Shown here: in pieces, positions 1 to 9,058 of the stretch
How positions within the stretch are numbered: position 1 is the first letter of the stretch
How the letters are laid out: each line of letters begins with the position of its first letter
From: an uncultured Erythrobacter sp.
Lineage (GTDB): Bacteria; Pseudomonadota; Alphaproteobacteria; Sphingomonadales; Sphingomonadaceae
Direction: 5' to 3'
DNA: 64,000 nt
Assembly (NCBI RefSeq): GCF_947502395.1
Contig: NZ_CANMZM010000001.1
Coordinates: 992,001 to 1,056,000, forward strand
Position numbers and translations under genes: made by a program
The notes under the pieces: model-generated
Told to the model about the DNA's origin: nothing
Databases searched by the model: none
The model's input: only the letters and a program-made list of their open reading frames with translations

Positions 1-920
1 TTATCGCTGAAATCCGACGCAATCGGCGTGCTCAGGATTTCGCGAGCGCGTTCTGGTTTGCTTTGATTGAGCGCATCGATCGCCTCGTAATTGCGCTGAA
101 GGCGCGCCAGCACAGGGCTTGCAGCCGCTACATCTCGGGTCTGGTCGAACCGGCGTTCGGCTTCGGCGAAATTACCCAGATTTGATTGGAGCAAACCTTC
201 ATTGAGCCGCGCTTCTGTCTCGCTTGAACCGCTTGCGGATTCCGCACTTGCGCCGAAGAACTCAGCCGCCTCAGCATACTCGCCAGCGTTCGCCCGCCGA
301 TAGGCTTCTGCCAAAGCCTGATCAACCGTGATTGAGGCCGCTTGCTGGCGAACAAATGCCAGAGAATCCGTGGTTTGGGTCAATGGAATGTCGACCGTCC
401 CAGCCACCAACTGATCGGTCGCAAGTGAAGCGACACCGATCTCAAGTGCTTTGCGATAGGCTGAAAGACCGGTCGCCGCATAGGTCCGATTGCCACTCTC
501 ACCCACCAACAATTCGGTCCGGATAATGCTACCTGGACGGCTGCAGACCAATCGCTTGGCGCTTGGCAACTCAGCAGGAAGATCGTCGCCATCGCTCTCA
601 GAACAGGTCGCGCCATCGCCAATAAAGCGCGACGCAGCCTCATCCGCCAGACGACCACGAACGACCCACATAGTCCCAATTGCAGCCGCAGCGTCGCGAC
701 ACAGAATCGAATATTTTCGGTCGAAAAGCCCTGCACCTTGTTCAGGCGTCTGGATCTGAGCTTCGCACAATCCGTTGGAACCCACCGGGAAAGTGTCACG
801 CAGGCTGATTGATCGCTGTATCGGGCTTTGCGTAGTGCCCGGTGTTGCCCATAAAGCAACGACACCGACGGCAGCGGCCGCCACGAATGAAAACAGCGAT
901 TTTGCTGGCCTACTATTCAT
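1..920 (-). CDS. Exported TPR-type protein downstream of TPS exoprotein (partial, N-terminal part)
   Basis: The reading frame is open from an ATG at 920 to the left edge, so about 306 residues are visible and the C-terminus is missing. Residues 1-31 look like a signal peptide (basic start, Ala/Val-rich core, then TTQS). A following domain (about 40-130) holds four cysteines (C52, C74, C106, C126) that could form disulfides after export. From about residue 200 there are TPR-like helical pairs (QALAEAYRRANAGEYAEAAE and a second copy near 240). The start overlaps the stop of the giant exoprotein gene by 8 nt (ATGAATAG), so the two are probably translationally coupled. Proteins with TPRs followed by a caspase-like CHAT domain are often found beside TPS exoproteins. 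No CHAT domain can be seen here because the sequence ends first, so that is only inference. Confidence 0.7.
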   Translation of the reverse strand, partial: MNSRPAKSLFSFVAAAAVGVVALWATPGTTQSPIQRSISLRDTFPVGSNGLCEAQIQTPEQGAGLFDRKYSILCRDAAAAIGTMWVVRGRLADEAASRFIGDGATCSESDGDDLPAELPSAKRLVCSRPGSIIRTELLVGESGNRTYAATGLSAYRKALEIGVASLATDQLVAGTVDIPLTQTTDSLAFVRQQAASITVDQALAEAYRRANAGEYAEAAEFFGASAESASGSSETEARLNEGLLQSNLGNFAEAERRFDQTRDVAAASPVLARLQRNYEAIDALNQSKPERAREILSTPIASDFSD

Positions 921-3900
921 CGATAGAGCCCCCTAGCTCGACATTGCCACTGATGTTTTGGCCGTAAAGCGATGCGTCCCCACCGCTGGCAACCGGGTCA
1001 TCAACGTCGCCTTCGTCCTCCACATCTTCAGCTTCAACAAAGCTTGGGAAATCCATCCCAAAGTCCTCATTGCTTTCCTCTTCGCTGGCAACGACTTCGA
1101 TGGCGGCTTGCACCGCCGCTTCGACTGACGTTGCGTTGATCGCTTGGGCAGCCTCTTGTTCAACTATTTCTTCCTCTTCAGTAGGCCCTTCCGGTTCTGG
1201 TTCAGACGCACGCACAATACATTCACCAGTGTTGATCAGACAGTCGTTGAATGAAGCTTCGTCATTGAAGCTCGAAGAGCCCGTGCTGCCGCTGAAGAAT
1301 TCGACTTCGTTGAAGAACTCCTCTCCTGTAATGAGGTCCCCCGTGGCTGAATCGAAGCGGGCACCATAGGCAAACACGTCGCTATCAGCGCCCAATTCAT
1401 TGGAAATGAAGAGGCCACCGTCTCCAACAAGAATCCCACCTTGCTCCTCATTGGTGCCAGTGTTCCGTACCAGAAGAGATTCACTGAATATGATGCTGAC
1501 CTCGCCACCGCGAATATAACCAAGCGGATCATCACTTCCAGTTGCCGGAGAGGCGAGCAGATCATTGCGCCCGGCGAAATTGGGATCATTCTGCAATTGC
1601 GTTATCGTCTCGGCATCGGCGGCCCAGATATTGGCGGACTCGAGAAGCAGGGCACCAATCGGATTGCCGTCGACATCAACGATGCCAACACCGCCAGGGG
1701 TCACGATTTCAATCCGCTCTGCGGCCGTGAGGAAAATTGAGTCGGCAGCGGTGGCATCTTCGAGACCCGTCACACCTTCGATCCGCAAAACACCTCCTGC
1801 ACCATTGACGTTCAGCGAAATATTGGAAGTGCCATCGCCAGCAGAACCAGATGCGACATAGTCACGAATGATCAAAGAGGGATCGTTAGGTCCAATGGCT
1901 TGACCTGCTTGAAAGCCGGGATTGGGCGCATTGTTGATCGGATCAATCGGGAGCGCTTCCTGATTAAAGGTAAAGAAGCCGACTTCGATCCGCTCCAACT
2001 CCTCGCCGATGAGCGTATAGCCTTCGCCATCCACAAAGCCTCCAGGAGTGCCACCGCCACCCAATACCGCCGGATCTTCAAGATTAAGTGAATTGAGAAT
2101 GATCTCAGGCGCGCCGATACGTGCTCCATCGTTGATGATAATGTCATTCGAAGACAGGTTGAGAACAGCACCACGGAAGCTGATCGATAAGTCGTCGTTC
2201 CCGTTGAATTGAAGCGTATTTTGCGTGGTGATATCGATCAGAGCACTTGGAGCCCCTGGGTCCGCATCGCCGATCGTTCCTCCATCAAAGGTTCTCACAA
2301 TCACATCGGCAAAGGCATCAACAGTAAGTTGATCGACCACCTCAATCGTTCCACCATTGGCGTTAACAACAGAGGGGCCAGTCTCACCACCTGCAAGCGT
2401 GTCACCTGCGGCAGAAGCATCGATCACCCGGGTTGTAAGCTGGCTATCAATCACATCGAGCGTGAAGGCTCCATGCCGGTTGTTAGAACCATTGGGCGTA
2501 CCGCCAATACCGTCGGCCGCAAGCCGCAAAGTGTCGACATCAACCTGTGGGCCGGGTTGGCCCGAAAGCCCTGAAACAAGTAAGTCAGCAAACCCGCCTT
2601 CGGCCTGACCTGTCAGAGAGGTTGTGCCTGTCGCGCTGACATTCAATTCACTGAGTGTGACCGTTGCGTCACCAAACAGAGCAAGACCAGCCGACCCTGC
2701 AATGGCGACACCCAGAACGGCATCGGGCTGAATCGCGGCACTGGCGGCATCTGACCGGACGGACAAGATGTCTCCGAAGATATCTGTTCCAGTGAAAAAC
2801 GCATCAACAGTCCCGCTTGTAGCGATGCCCAATTGGTCGGTGCCGTCTCCAGCGGTAGCGGTGGAAACGATCTCAAACAATCCATCAGCAGTGCTGCTTT
2901 GATTGATTGCTACTGATCCGCCAAAGAATGTTGCATCGACACGACCAGAGTTCGCATCGCCTGCGTTCAGGCCCGCGCCTCCTTGCGCAACCGAAATAAT
3001 CTGGCTCGCGTCACCAGGGAATATTTCTCCAGGGAGGTTCATCCCTGTGTTGGGATCGAACATGAACCCTTGTGTATCTTCGCCGTTCTGCACCTCCAAT
3101 ACGGAGTTCAAAACATTCAGATTGATCGCGCCCGAGTTCGCCGTCCCACCGGTGCCGGTTGCTAGGTCGGCTGCGCCACCCTGCGCAAGATTGCTGATCG
3201 TAAATGTGCCGCCAGTGATAGTACTGTTCGAAATCAAGACATCGATAGTGCCGCCTGTGGCGTTGCCGCCCTGTGATACTCCGCCTCCCGCAAGATTCTG
3301 GTTGAAAATCACAAGAGACGGCGTGTCAGGCAGCCCAGCTGGGTTCGAGCTGTTGCCATTGGAGATCAGGTTGATGGTCGAGTTAGAAATAGTGACGCTG
3401 TTGTCTCCGCCACTGCCGTTTCCGCCAATCTCTCCTTCGCCGCCGCTACCACCGCCGCCGCCCAAGATATTTCTGCCGACGGCGTTGAACGTTGCATCTT
3501 CGAAAATATAAATGCCTCGCCCGCCCGTACCTGAACCGCCGATACCGGTGCCTGATGCATTGCCGCCTGATCCGCCAGCAGTTCCGCCGAAGAACTCCCC
3601 AGTCAGTACCGCGCCATTGCGCACAATGATGCTGCGTTCTCCGCCTTCAGCATCGCCACCATCAACATTGATCGTAGCATTGTCGTCGAAAGCCTGGGAG
3701 CTAAAGCCTCCAAATGCAAAGACTGAGAACAGCGTTGGGCCTGTTGTGATTTCACCGCCGGTATCAGCCTCAAACAAGCCAGTGCCGGCTGAAGCAAATC
3801 CCCCGCTACCGCCATCGACCGAGGATTGCCCGCCAGCGCCCCGACCAAGAATACGATTGCTGCCAGAGCTTGGATCAAGTGGAAGTGTGATCGATCCCTG

Positions 3901-6900
3901 ATCCGTCGCGATTACGCTGACGGTTCCACCAATTCCATCTCCGCCAATGCCAGTGCCGCCAGTCGCAGTGCCGCCCAAACCATTTGCTGAGAGCAGTCCT
4001 CCCTGTGCAGATTGACCGATATTATTGATAAAATCCAAGCCATTGGTGATCGTCACATCGCTGCCCGCGTCGCGGCTGGCAATGAGTGCTGTCCCTCCGA
4101 TGCCTGTGCCACCAGCAGCCGCAATTCCAGTGCCGCCAACTCCGCCAGCGGCAATTTGGGCAGAATCGAGCAAGAGTGTGCCGCCAACTGCGACATTAAT
4201 TCGGGCAAGACCGCCCGTACCGTCACCGCCCGTAAAGCCACCTCCACCGTCGCCGCCAATGCCCTCAGCCAAAAGGCTGCCAAAGCCGCCAATTGTCAAT
4301 TCGCCCTGGAGAGCGGGATCAGCGCCAAATCCAGTGTTTTGGAAAGTCGCGAAGCCGCCGATACCGGTACCGCCATCGCCGCCTGTCGATGATCCGCCGA
4401 AGCCATTGGCACTAAAGCCAGCATCCCCAGTTATGATGACGGAGCCATTTCGGAAACCGATACCCGTACCGCCATTCACTACGCCGGGATCGGCGGCACC
4501 ACCACCAAGCCCATCTCCCCCGATGCGTCCGGAACCGCCATTACCTATCGCTTCGGCATTGATGAAGGCGATCGTCAATTCGCCATTTGAGACTGCAGAA
4601 ACCGAGGCAACGCCACCAAAGCCATTGCCCGCTATGTCTCCTGCGCCGCCAAAGCCGTTAGAAAGGGCATCCAAATTGCCGATGGTCAACGTCACGCCAG
4701 CTGCAGTAACAGATGCCTGATCGAGACTGACATCGAACTCGGTAACACCTGCTGATCCGTCCCCGCCATTGCCCATTGGGTCAAAAGTTGACCCGCCAAA
4801 GCCGCCGTCGCCGCCAAGGCCACTGTTTTCCAGCACGAGGTCAGTGATCGTCGCAACGCTGGTGCCATCGTTCAGATCGTCCGCAGCATCGATGTCGACG
4901 CTGCTATTGCCGAACGAGGCTAGGCCACCAAAGCCGTTGCCGCCGTCGCCGCCAGCCTGATCGAGACCTCCATTGCCGCCTGTGCCGCCGGTTCCGAGGG
5001 CCGTTGCGGAGGAAAAGCCAGTAACGTCAAGATTGCTGTTCACATCACTTACGAAGATGAAAGCCCCATTCGTTTGCGTAGGAAATGAAATGTTTAACGT
5101 CCTGCTGGAACCGCCAAAGCCGTCACCGCCATTTCCTGCGTTGATCGTGGAACCATCGCCCTGCCCGCCATTGCCGCCGATCGCGCTCGCAGAAACAGAA
5201 ACGGTGTCCGCCGATACGCTGGCGGTTCGTCCGTCAGCTCCGAACGCGCCTACAATCGCAAAACCGCCAGTCCCTACTCCTCCATCACCGCCGAAACCGA
5301 CAGGCGCAGTCGAAGAGCCGCCCGTTGCGTTTGCATTGGCAATCAGGCCACCCAAAGCATCCAGAGTTCCCGATTGAACCTGAACGATGGCAGCGCCTGC
5401 GGTTGCATCGCCGCCGCCGATACCACTTCCACCGAAAGCATCGGAGTTGGCACTCACATTGACCTGCGAAAAGACACTACCGACACTTCCATTGAACTGG
5501 CCCACCAGGACATTGCTCTCTCCGCCCGTCGCATTGCCACCGGCGCCGCCGCCTGTCGCAGTTCCGCCGTTTGCCGTTGCAGCGAGGCTGAGATCATCAT
5601 CTGATGTTGTGATCGAACCATTGTCAGAAGTCAGCGCAAGTACCGTGCCACCAGTTGCATCGCCGCCGGCACCGGTTCCAAGGTTGGAACCTCCTGTCGC
5701 ATTCGCATTCGCAAAGATTGAGAATGCCGATACACTCCCGCCTGAATCTGCAAAGATATTGACGGTTCCAGCTGTCGCGGAGGCGCCCACTCCTGTCGAT
5801 ACGCCCTGGCCAGCATTGGCGTTCGCGTTAAGGAGTACAATGTCTGTCGCTTGAAAGCTGCTGTTGGGAGAATTGGTGTCAAGCTCGGTCGTCCCGCCGG
5901 TTGCATTGCCACCCACGCCGGCCCCGCCCTGTCCACCAACACCCGGGGCCGAAAGATCGACGACCCCATTGGAAGAAGCCGTCGCATCGCCAATTCGCCA
6001 TTCGGCCAGGCCAGCGATGGCATTGCCGCCTACGCCGTTTTCGCCAAGACCGCCAAATGCACCGGCTCGCGCAAAGATTGATTCGATGGTTACGTCGGAA
6101 CCATCATTGGTGAAGACTGAAGCTACGCCACCAAAGCCATCGCCGCCATTCCCACCAAACTGGCCGTTGCCATCGGCAAACTGGGAAACGGCACCTGCTG
6201 TCAAGATGCCGCCATTTGTCACCAACTGAGCTATACCACCGGTTCCATCACCACCATCACCGCGTTGTGCACCGCCGGCGCCGGTTAAGCCGCCCGACCC
6301 ACCAAATGCGTCGCCACGTTGGATAAGCCCAGCAATGTTGGCAAAACCCAGATTGACGGAACCGTCGCCTCCACCATGCAAAACCAACCCTGCCTGGCTA
6401 AACCCGCCGACGCCGTTTCCGCCTGCGCCTCCGTCTTGCCCGGTTCCTCCTCCACCACCAGTGCCGCCAGTCCCAAACGCTTCGACATTTGAGTTGCCGA
6501 AGATGGTTAGCCGCCCGTTGTCCACTCCTGCGGTCAGGAACGCTCCGCCTGTTTGCGTTGGATCAACTTCGACAACGGTGCTGTTAGACCCACCGATGCC
6601 ATCACCACCCGCTCCAGCTGCAATGGCGGAACCATCGCCAACGCCGCCTTCACCTCCTAAACCGTTCGCACTAAGGAATGCGGTCCCGTTGATTGTGATC
6701 TCTCCGATCTCAGTGAGCGTTCCCTCGGCTGCAATTTGTGACCTGCCTCCGGTTCCAATACCCCCAGAACCCCCAAAGGTTGGCACGCTTGCGTTGCCAC
6801 CGTTTCCGATTGAAGAAAGGATTGCGTTCCCACCGATAGATATCCCGCCGACATTGGACACAATTGCCGTAACCCCGCCGAAACCATCACCTCCGGTCTC

Positions 6901-9057
6901 GCCTTCGCCACCAGTCCCGTCTGCCGAGAGTTGGGTTTCGCCTGCAAGGTCGATGGTTGATCCGCCATTGGCCACAATATCAGCAATCCCGCCGATGCCA
7001 TTGCCGCCCGTTGTCAGGCCCTCACCCCCCCTTGCTGACGCGCTGCTCTGAACCGAATCCAAGCCGGTGAAGCTGCCGCCGCTAAGAACCGAGATACCGA
7101 CCGAGCCGCCAATCGCGTCGCCACCGGCACCTCCGGTATTTTGTCCGCCAAAACCGTCTGCCGTCGCGAAGAGTTGACCGTTCACCTGAACGGAACCCGT
7201 TCCATTGATAATTACCCGCGCATCGCCAGCGTCAGCCAGTGAAGCCGCCGAATTGGAGTTGCTGCTCCCGCCAAAGGCGTTTGCATTCAGGAACGCCTCC
7301 GCAGCAATTTCGACAATGCCCCCGTTGGTCGACTCAAACAGAGCATTTCCGCCGATTGCATCGCCACCGACCGTTCCCGCTAATGTGGCGTTACGACCAC
7401 CAGCCTCAGCAGCCACGTCGCCAATACCGCCGATCATGACAACGCCCGCGTCTCTCGCAAATATTGCCGCGGTTCCGCCGATCGAATCCCGAGAAGAGTT
7501 AAGCTCAGCATCCAATGCAAAGCCATCGCCAAGAGCGGTGACAATCGCATCACCGCCGACATTCAAGAAACCACCGGTTGACCCAAGCTGCGCGCTTCCT
7601 CCCTGACCAAGGCCACCCTCATTGCTCAGCAGATCATAACCGCCACCGCCTCGCGCAGTGACACGTGCATCTCCAGTGATGTTGAGCGTTCCGCCGCCGA
7701 AAGCATCGATGAATGCAACACCGCCGATCCCATCAATAACGGAAGGGTCAAACACATCGGCACTTACTTCCCCGAAATCGTTGGCGCTGACCAATACACT
7801 TCCGGTTATATCGAACGTCTGCCCATTGCTTGAGGTGAGCTCCGAAAAGCCACGCCCAACCATGATAAGATCGCCATCAATGAAGCTGGATTCGTTTTGA
7901 GCAGAAACCTGTACTTCATTGGTGGCCGCGGCCAGAACGGTGCTCGTTGACGTAAAATCCGTCAGGAAGACATCGGCCTGAGTGGGATTTTGCGGTGTAT
8001 TATCGATAAAGTCCTGGAAAATTCCGCCGTCCACCGTGCCACCGGAAACGGCCCGACCAGTCACATCGTAATTGGCCGAGATAATGATCTCACCATTGAC
8101 GATCCCAGCGCTTGCTGCCGGCTGAAAACCGAGATTGCCGGAAAAGAGCAAGCTGATCGGATCATTCTGAGCGGCGGCCACGGCATAGATGAGATGGTTG
8201 TCACCAATCCCAGTGCTCGACGGGCCACCCACATCACCATCAAACACAATGGGGTTTGCTGCGGAAGTACCGACAAGGACCTGAATGTCAAAAAGGCCGT
8301 TGTCGAGCGTAAGCAAGACCTCATCGCCAGCAACAAACGCCTGACTGCCGTTCACATCGCTCGTGCCAAACATCTGAATTTCGGCAGCAGTCACCACGAA
8401 ATAGGAATTCTCAGCGCTCGCAGTGATCGAAGCGCCCGGGTTGATCGTGATCGCTTGCGGACCAAGGATTGGATCGACCGACAATGACAGCGAGCCACCA
8501 CCTTGAGTGAAGGCATCAAAGCTACCGATGTCGATGTCCAGCGTCGTAAGGATCAGATTGCCGACATCAAAAACGGCATTGTCCCCGATGAAGAGGCCGG
8601 TCGGTGAATAAAACGCCACCGTTCCGCCTGGTGTTGTGCCTCCCAAACCGTCCTGCAGTTGAGACACAACCGTTCCATCGATCACGACCACATTGTTGTT
8701 GGTTGCAGGCAGAATCCGATTCAGAACCGCAAAATCAGTACCCTGGATCGTATTCTCAAAGGTGACGTCATTGCCGGTAGGCAAGAAGTCCAGCGCGTTG
8801 CCCGCGCCATCTTCAATAGGGACCCAATCAATAACAGCTGTGGGTGTGTCAATCTGAATGACTTCGGATCCGAGCGTAACTGCCTCCCGGTTCCCGGCGC
8901 CCTGAACGAAGGTTTCCGTGGCATTGATCGCCTGCGCCTCGGCACGCTCGGCCGATACCAACATGGCCATCGCAAGCGCCGCACATCCCGTGCCGATAAG
9001 CAACTGGGAACGGTTTTGTTTCTTACGAACAGGGATATAGTTCAGAGTGTGGGTCAA
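913..9057 (-). CDS. Giant glycine-rich filamentous-haemagglutinin-like exoprotein (TpsA), TTG start
   Basis: Predicted two-partner-secretion passenger of 2,714 residues, exported by the FhaC-type protein encoded just upstream. The open frame extends back to 9267 inside fhaC. The best start is a TTG at 9057, one nt after the fhaC stop, with GGAG eight nt upstream. It opens an extended signal peptide (basic VRKKQNR, a hydrophobic stretch, then AEAQ). An N-terminal TPS/haemagglutination domain follows over roughly the first 250 residues (for example YSPTGLFIGDNAVFDVGNL). About residues 470-1880 form a glycine-rich repeat region (GGDGFGG and GGNATGG units), then a beta-helix-like stretch with IRGGEVSI and LLVRNTG. 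A cysteine pair (C2606 and C2613, CX6C) precedes an acidic tail of about 100 residues. This CX6C recalls the C-terminal disulfide loop that keeps HMW1-type adhesins on the surface. Role: surface filament or adhesin; the ligand is unknown. Confidence 0.85.
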   Translation of the reverse strand: MTHTLNYIPVRKKQNRSQLLIGTGCAALAMAMLVSAERAEAQAINATETFVQGAGNREAVTLGSEVIQIDTPTAVIDWVPIEDGAGNALDFLPTGNDVTFENTIQGTDFAVLNRILPATNNNVVVIDGTVVSQLQDGLGGTTPGGTVAFYSPTGLFIGDNAVFDVGNLILTTLDIDIGSFDAFTQGGGSLSLSVDPILGPQAITINPGASITASAENSYFVVTAAEIQMFGTSDVNGSQAFVAGDEVLLTLDNGLFDIQVLVGTSAANPIVFDGDVGGPSSTGIGDNHLIYAVAAAQNDPISLLFSGNLGFQPAASAGIVNGEIIISANYDVTGRAVSGGTVDGGIFQDFIDNTPQNPTQADVFLTDFTSTSTVLAAATNEVQVSAQNESSFIDGDLIMVGRGFSELTSSNGQTFDITGSVLVSANDFGEVSADVFDPSVIDGIGGVAFIDAFGGGTLNITGDARVTARGGGGYDLLSNEGGLGQGGSAQLGSTGGFLNVGGDAIVTALGDGFALDAELNSSRDSIGGTAAIFARDAGVVMIGGIGDVAAEAGGRNATLAGTVGGDAIGGNALFESTNGGIVEIAAEAFLNANAFGGSSNSNSAASLADAGDARVIINGTGSVQVNGQLFATADGFGGQNTGGAGGDAIGGSVGISVLSGGSFTGLDSVQSSASARGGEGLTTGGNGIGGIADIVANGGSTIDLAGETQLSADGTGGEGETGGDGFGGVTAIVSNVGGISIGGNAILSSIGNGGNASVPTFGGSGGIGTGGRSQIAAEGTLTEIGEITINGTAFLSANGLGGEGGVGDGSAIAAGAGGDGIGGSNSTVVEVDPTQTGGAFLTAGVDNGRLTIFGNSNVEAFGTGGTGGGGGTGQDGGAGGNGVGGFSQAGLVLHGGGDGSVNLGFANIAGLIQRGDAFGGSGGLTGAGGAQRGDGGDGTGGIAQLVTNGGILTAGAVSQFADGNGQFGGNGGDGFGGVASVFTNDGSDVTIESIFARAGAFGGLGENGVGGNAIAGLAEWRIGDATASSNGVVDLSAPGVGGQGGAGVGGNATGGTTELDTNSPNSSFQATDIVLLNANANAGQGVSTGVGASATAGTVNIFADSGGSVSAFSIFANANATGGSNLGTGAGGDATGGTVLALTSDNGSITTSDDDLSLAATANGGTATGGGAGGNATGGESNVLVGQFNGSVGSVFSQVNVSANSDAFGGSGIGGGDATAGAAIVQVQSGTLDALGGLIANANATGGSSTAPVGFGGDGGVGTGGFAIVGAFGADGRTASVSADTVSVSASAIGGNGGQGDGSTINAGNGGDGFGGSSRTLNISFPTQTNGAFIFVSDVNSNLDVTGFSSATALGTGGTGGNGGLDQAGGDGGNGFGGLASFGNSSVDIDAADDLNDGTSVATITDLVLENSGLGGDGGFGGSTFDPMGNGGDGSAGVTEFDVSLDQASVTAAGVTLTIGNLDALSNGFGGAGDIAGNGFGGVASVSAVSNGELTIAFINAEAIGNGGSGRIGGDGLGGGAADPGVVNGGTGIGFRNGSVIITGDAGFSANGFGGSSTGGDGGTGIGGFATFQNTGFGADPALQGELTIGGFGSLLAEGIGGDGGGGFTGGDGTGGLARINVAVGGTLLLDSAQIAAGGVGGTGIAAAGGTGIGGTALIASRDAGSDVTITNGLDFINNIGQSAQGGLLSANGLGGTATGGTGIGGDGIGGTVSVIATDQGSITLPLDPSSGSNRILGRGAGGQSSVDGGSGGFASAGTGLFEADTGGEITTGPTLFSVFAFGGFSSQAFDDNATINVDGGDAEGGERSIIVRNGAVLTGEFFGGTAGGSGGNASGTGIGGSGTGGRGIYIFEDATFNAVGRNILGGGGGSGGEGEIGGNGSGGDNSVTISNSTINLISNGNSSNPAGLPDTPSLVIFNQNLAGGGVSQGGNATGGTIDVLISNSTITGGTFTISNLAQGGAADLATGTGGTANSGAINLNVLNSVLEVQNGEDTQGFMFDPNTGMNLPGEIFPGDASQIISVAQGGAGLNAGDANSGRVDATFFGGSVAINQSSTADGLFEIVSTATAGDGTDQLGIATSGTVDAFFTGTDIFGDILSVRSDAASAAIQPDAVLGVAIAGSAGLALFGDATVTLSELNVSATGTTSLTGQAEGGFADLLVSGLSGQPGPQVDVDTLRLAADGIGGTPNGSNNRHGAFTLDVIDSQLTTRVIDASAAGDTLAGGETGPSVVNANGGTIEVVDQLTVDAFADVIVRTFDGGTIGDADPGAPSALIDITTQNTLQFNGNDDLSISFRGAVLNLSSNDIIINDGARIGAPEIILNSLNLEDPAVLGGGGTPGGFVDGEGYTLIGEELERIEVGFFTFNQEALPIDPINNAPNPGFQAGQAIGPNDPSLIIRDYVASGSAGDGTSNISLNVNGAGGVLRIEGVTGLEDATAADSIFLTAAERIEIVTPGGVGIVDVDGNPIGALLLESANIWAADAETITQLQNDPNFAGRNDLLASPATGSDDPLGYIRGGEVSIIFSESLLVRNTGTNEEQGGILVGDGGLFISNELGADSDVFAYGARFDSATGDLITGEEFFNEVEFFSGSTGSSSFNDEASFNDCLINTGECIVRASEPEPEGPTEEEEIVEQEAAQAINATSVEAAVQAAIEVVASEEESNEDFGMDFPSFVEAEDVEDEGDVDDPVASGGDASLYGQNISGNVELGGSIDE
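3400..7650 (-). repeat. Degenerate glycine-rich repeat region encoded within the TPS exoprotein
   Basis: The coding strand repeats blocks of roughly 30-60 codons. Each has a short beta-strand-like segment followed by a Gly-Gly cluster such as GGNGGDGFGG or GGTGIGG. On the plus strand this appears as recurring CCGCCA/GCCGCC runs. The units are degenerate in sequence and length, which fits an old protein repeat more than a recent tandem duplication. Confidence 0.7.
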
Positions 9058-9058
9058 C

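Noticed and set aside
4025..7051. Long plus-strand open frames rich in Pro, Ala and Ser opposite the first exoprotein
   Set aside because: They mirror Gly codons (GGN/NCC) of the minus-strand gene, show no domain, and lack ribosome sites.
3400..7650. CRISPR array or tandem DNA repeat
   Set aside because: Repeats are degenerate, vary in length, keep one open frame and encode Gly-rich protein units.
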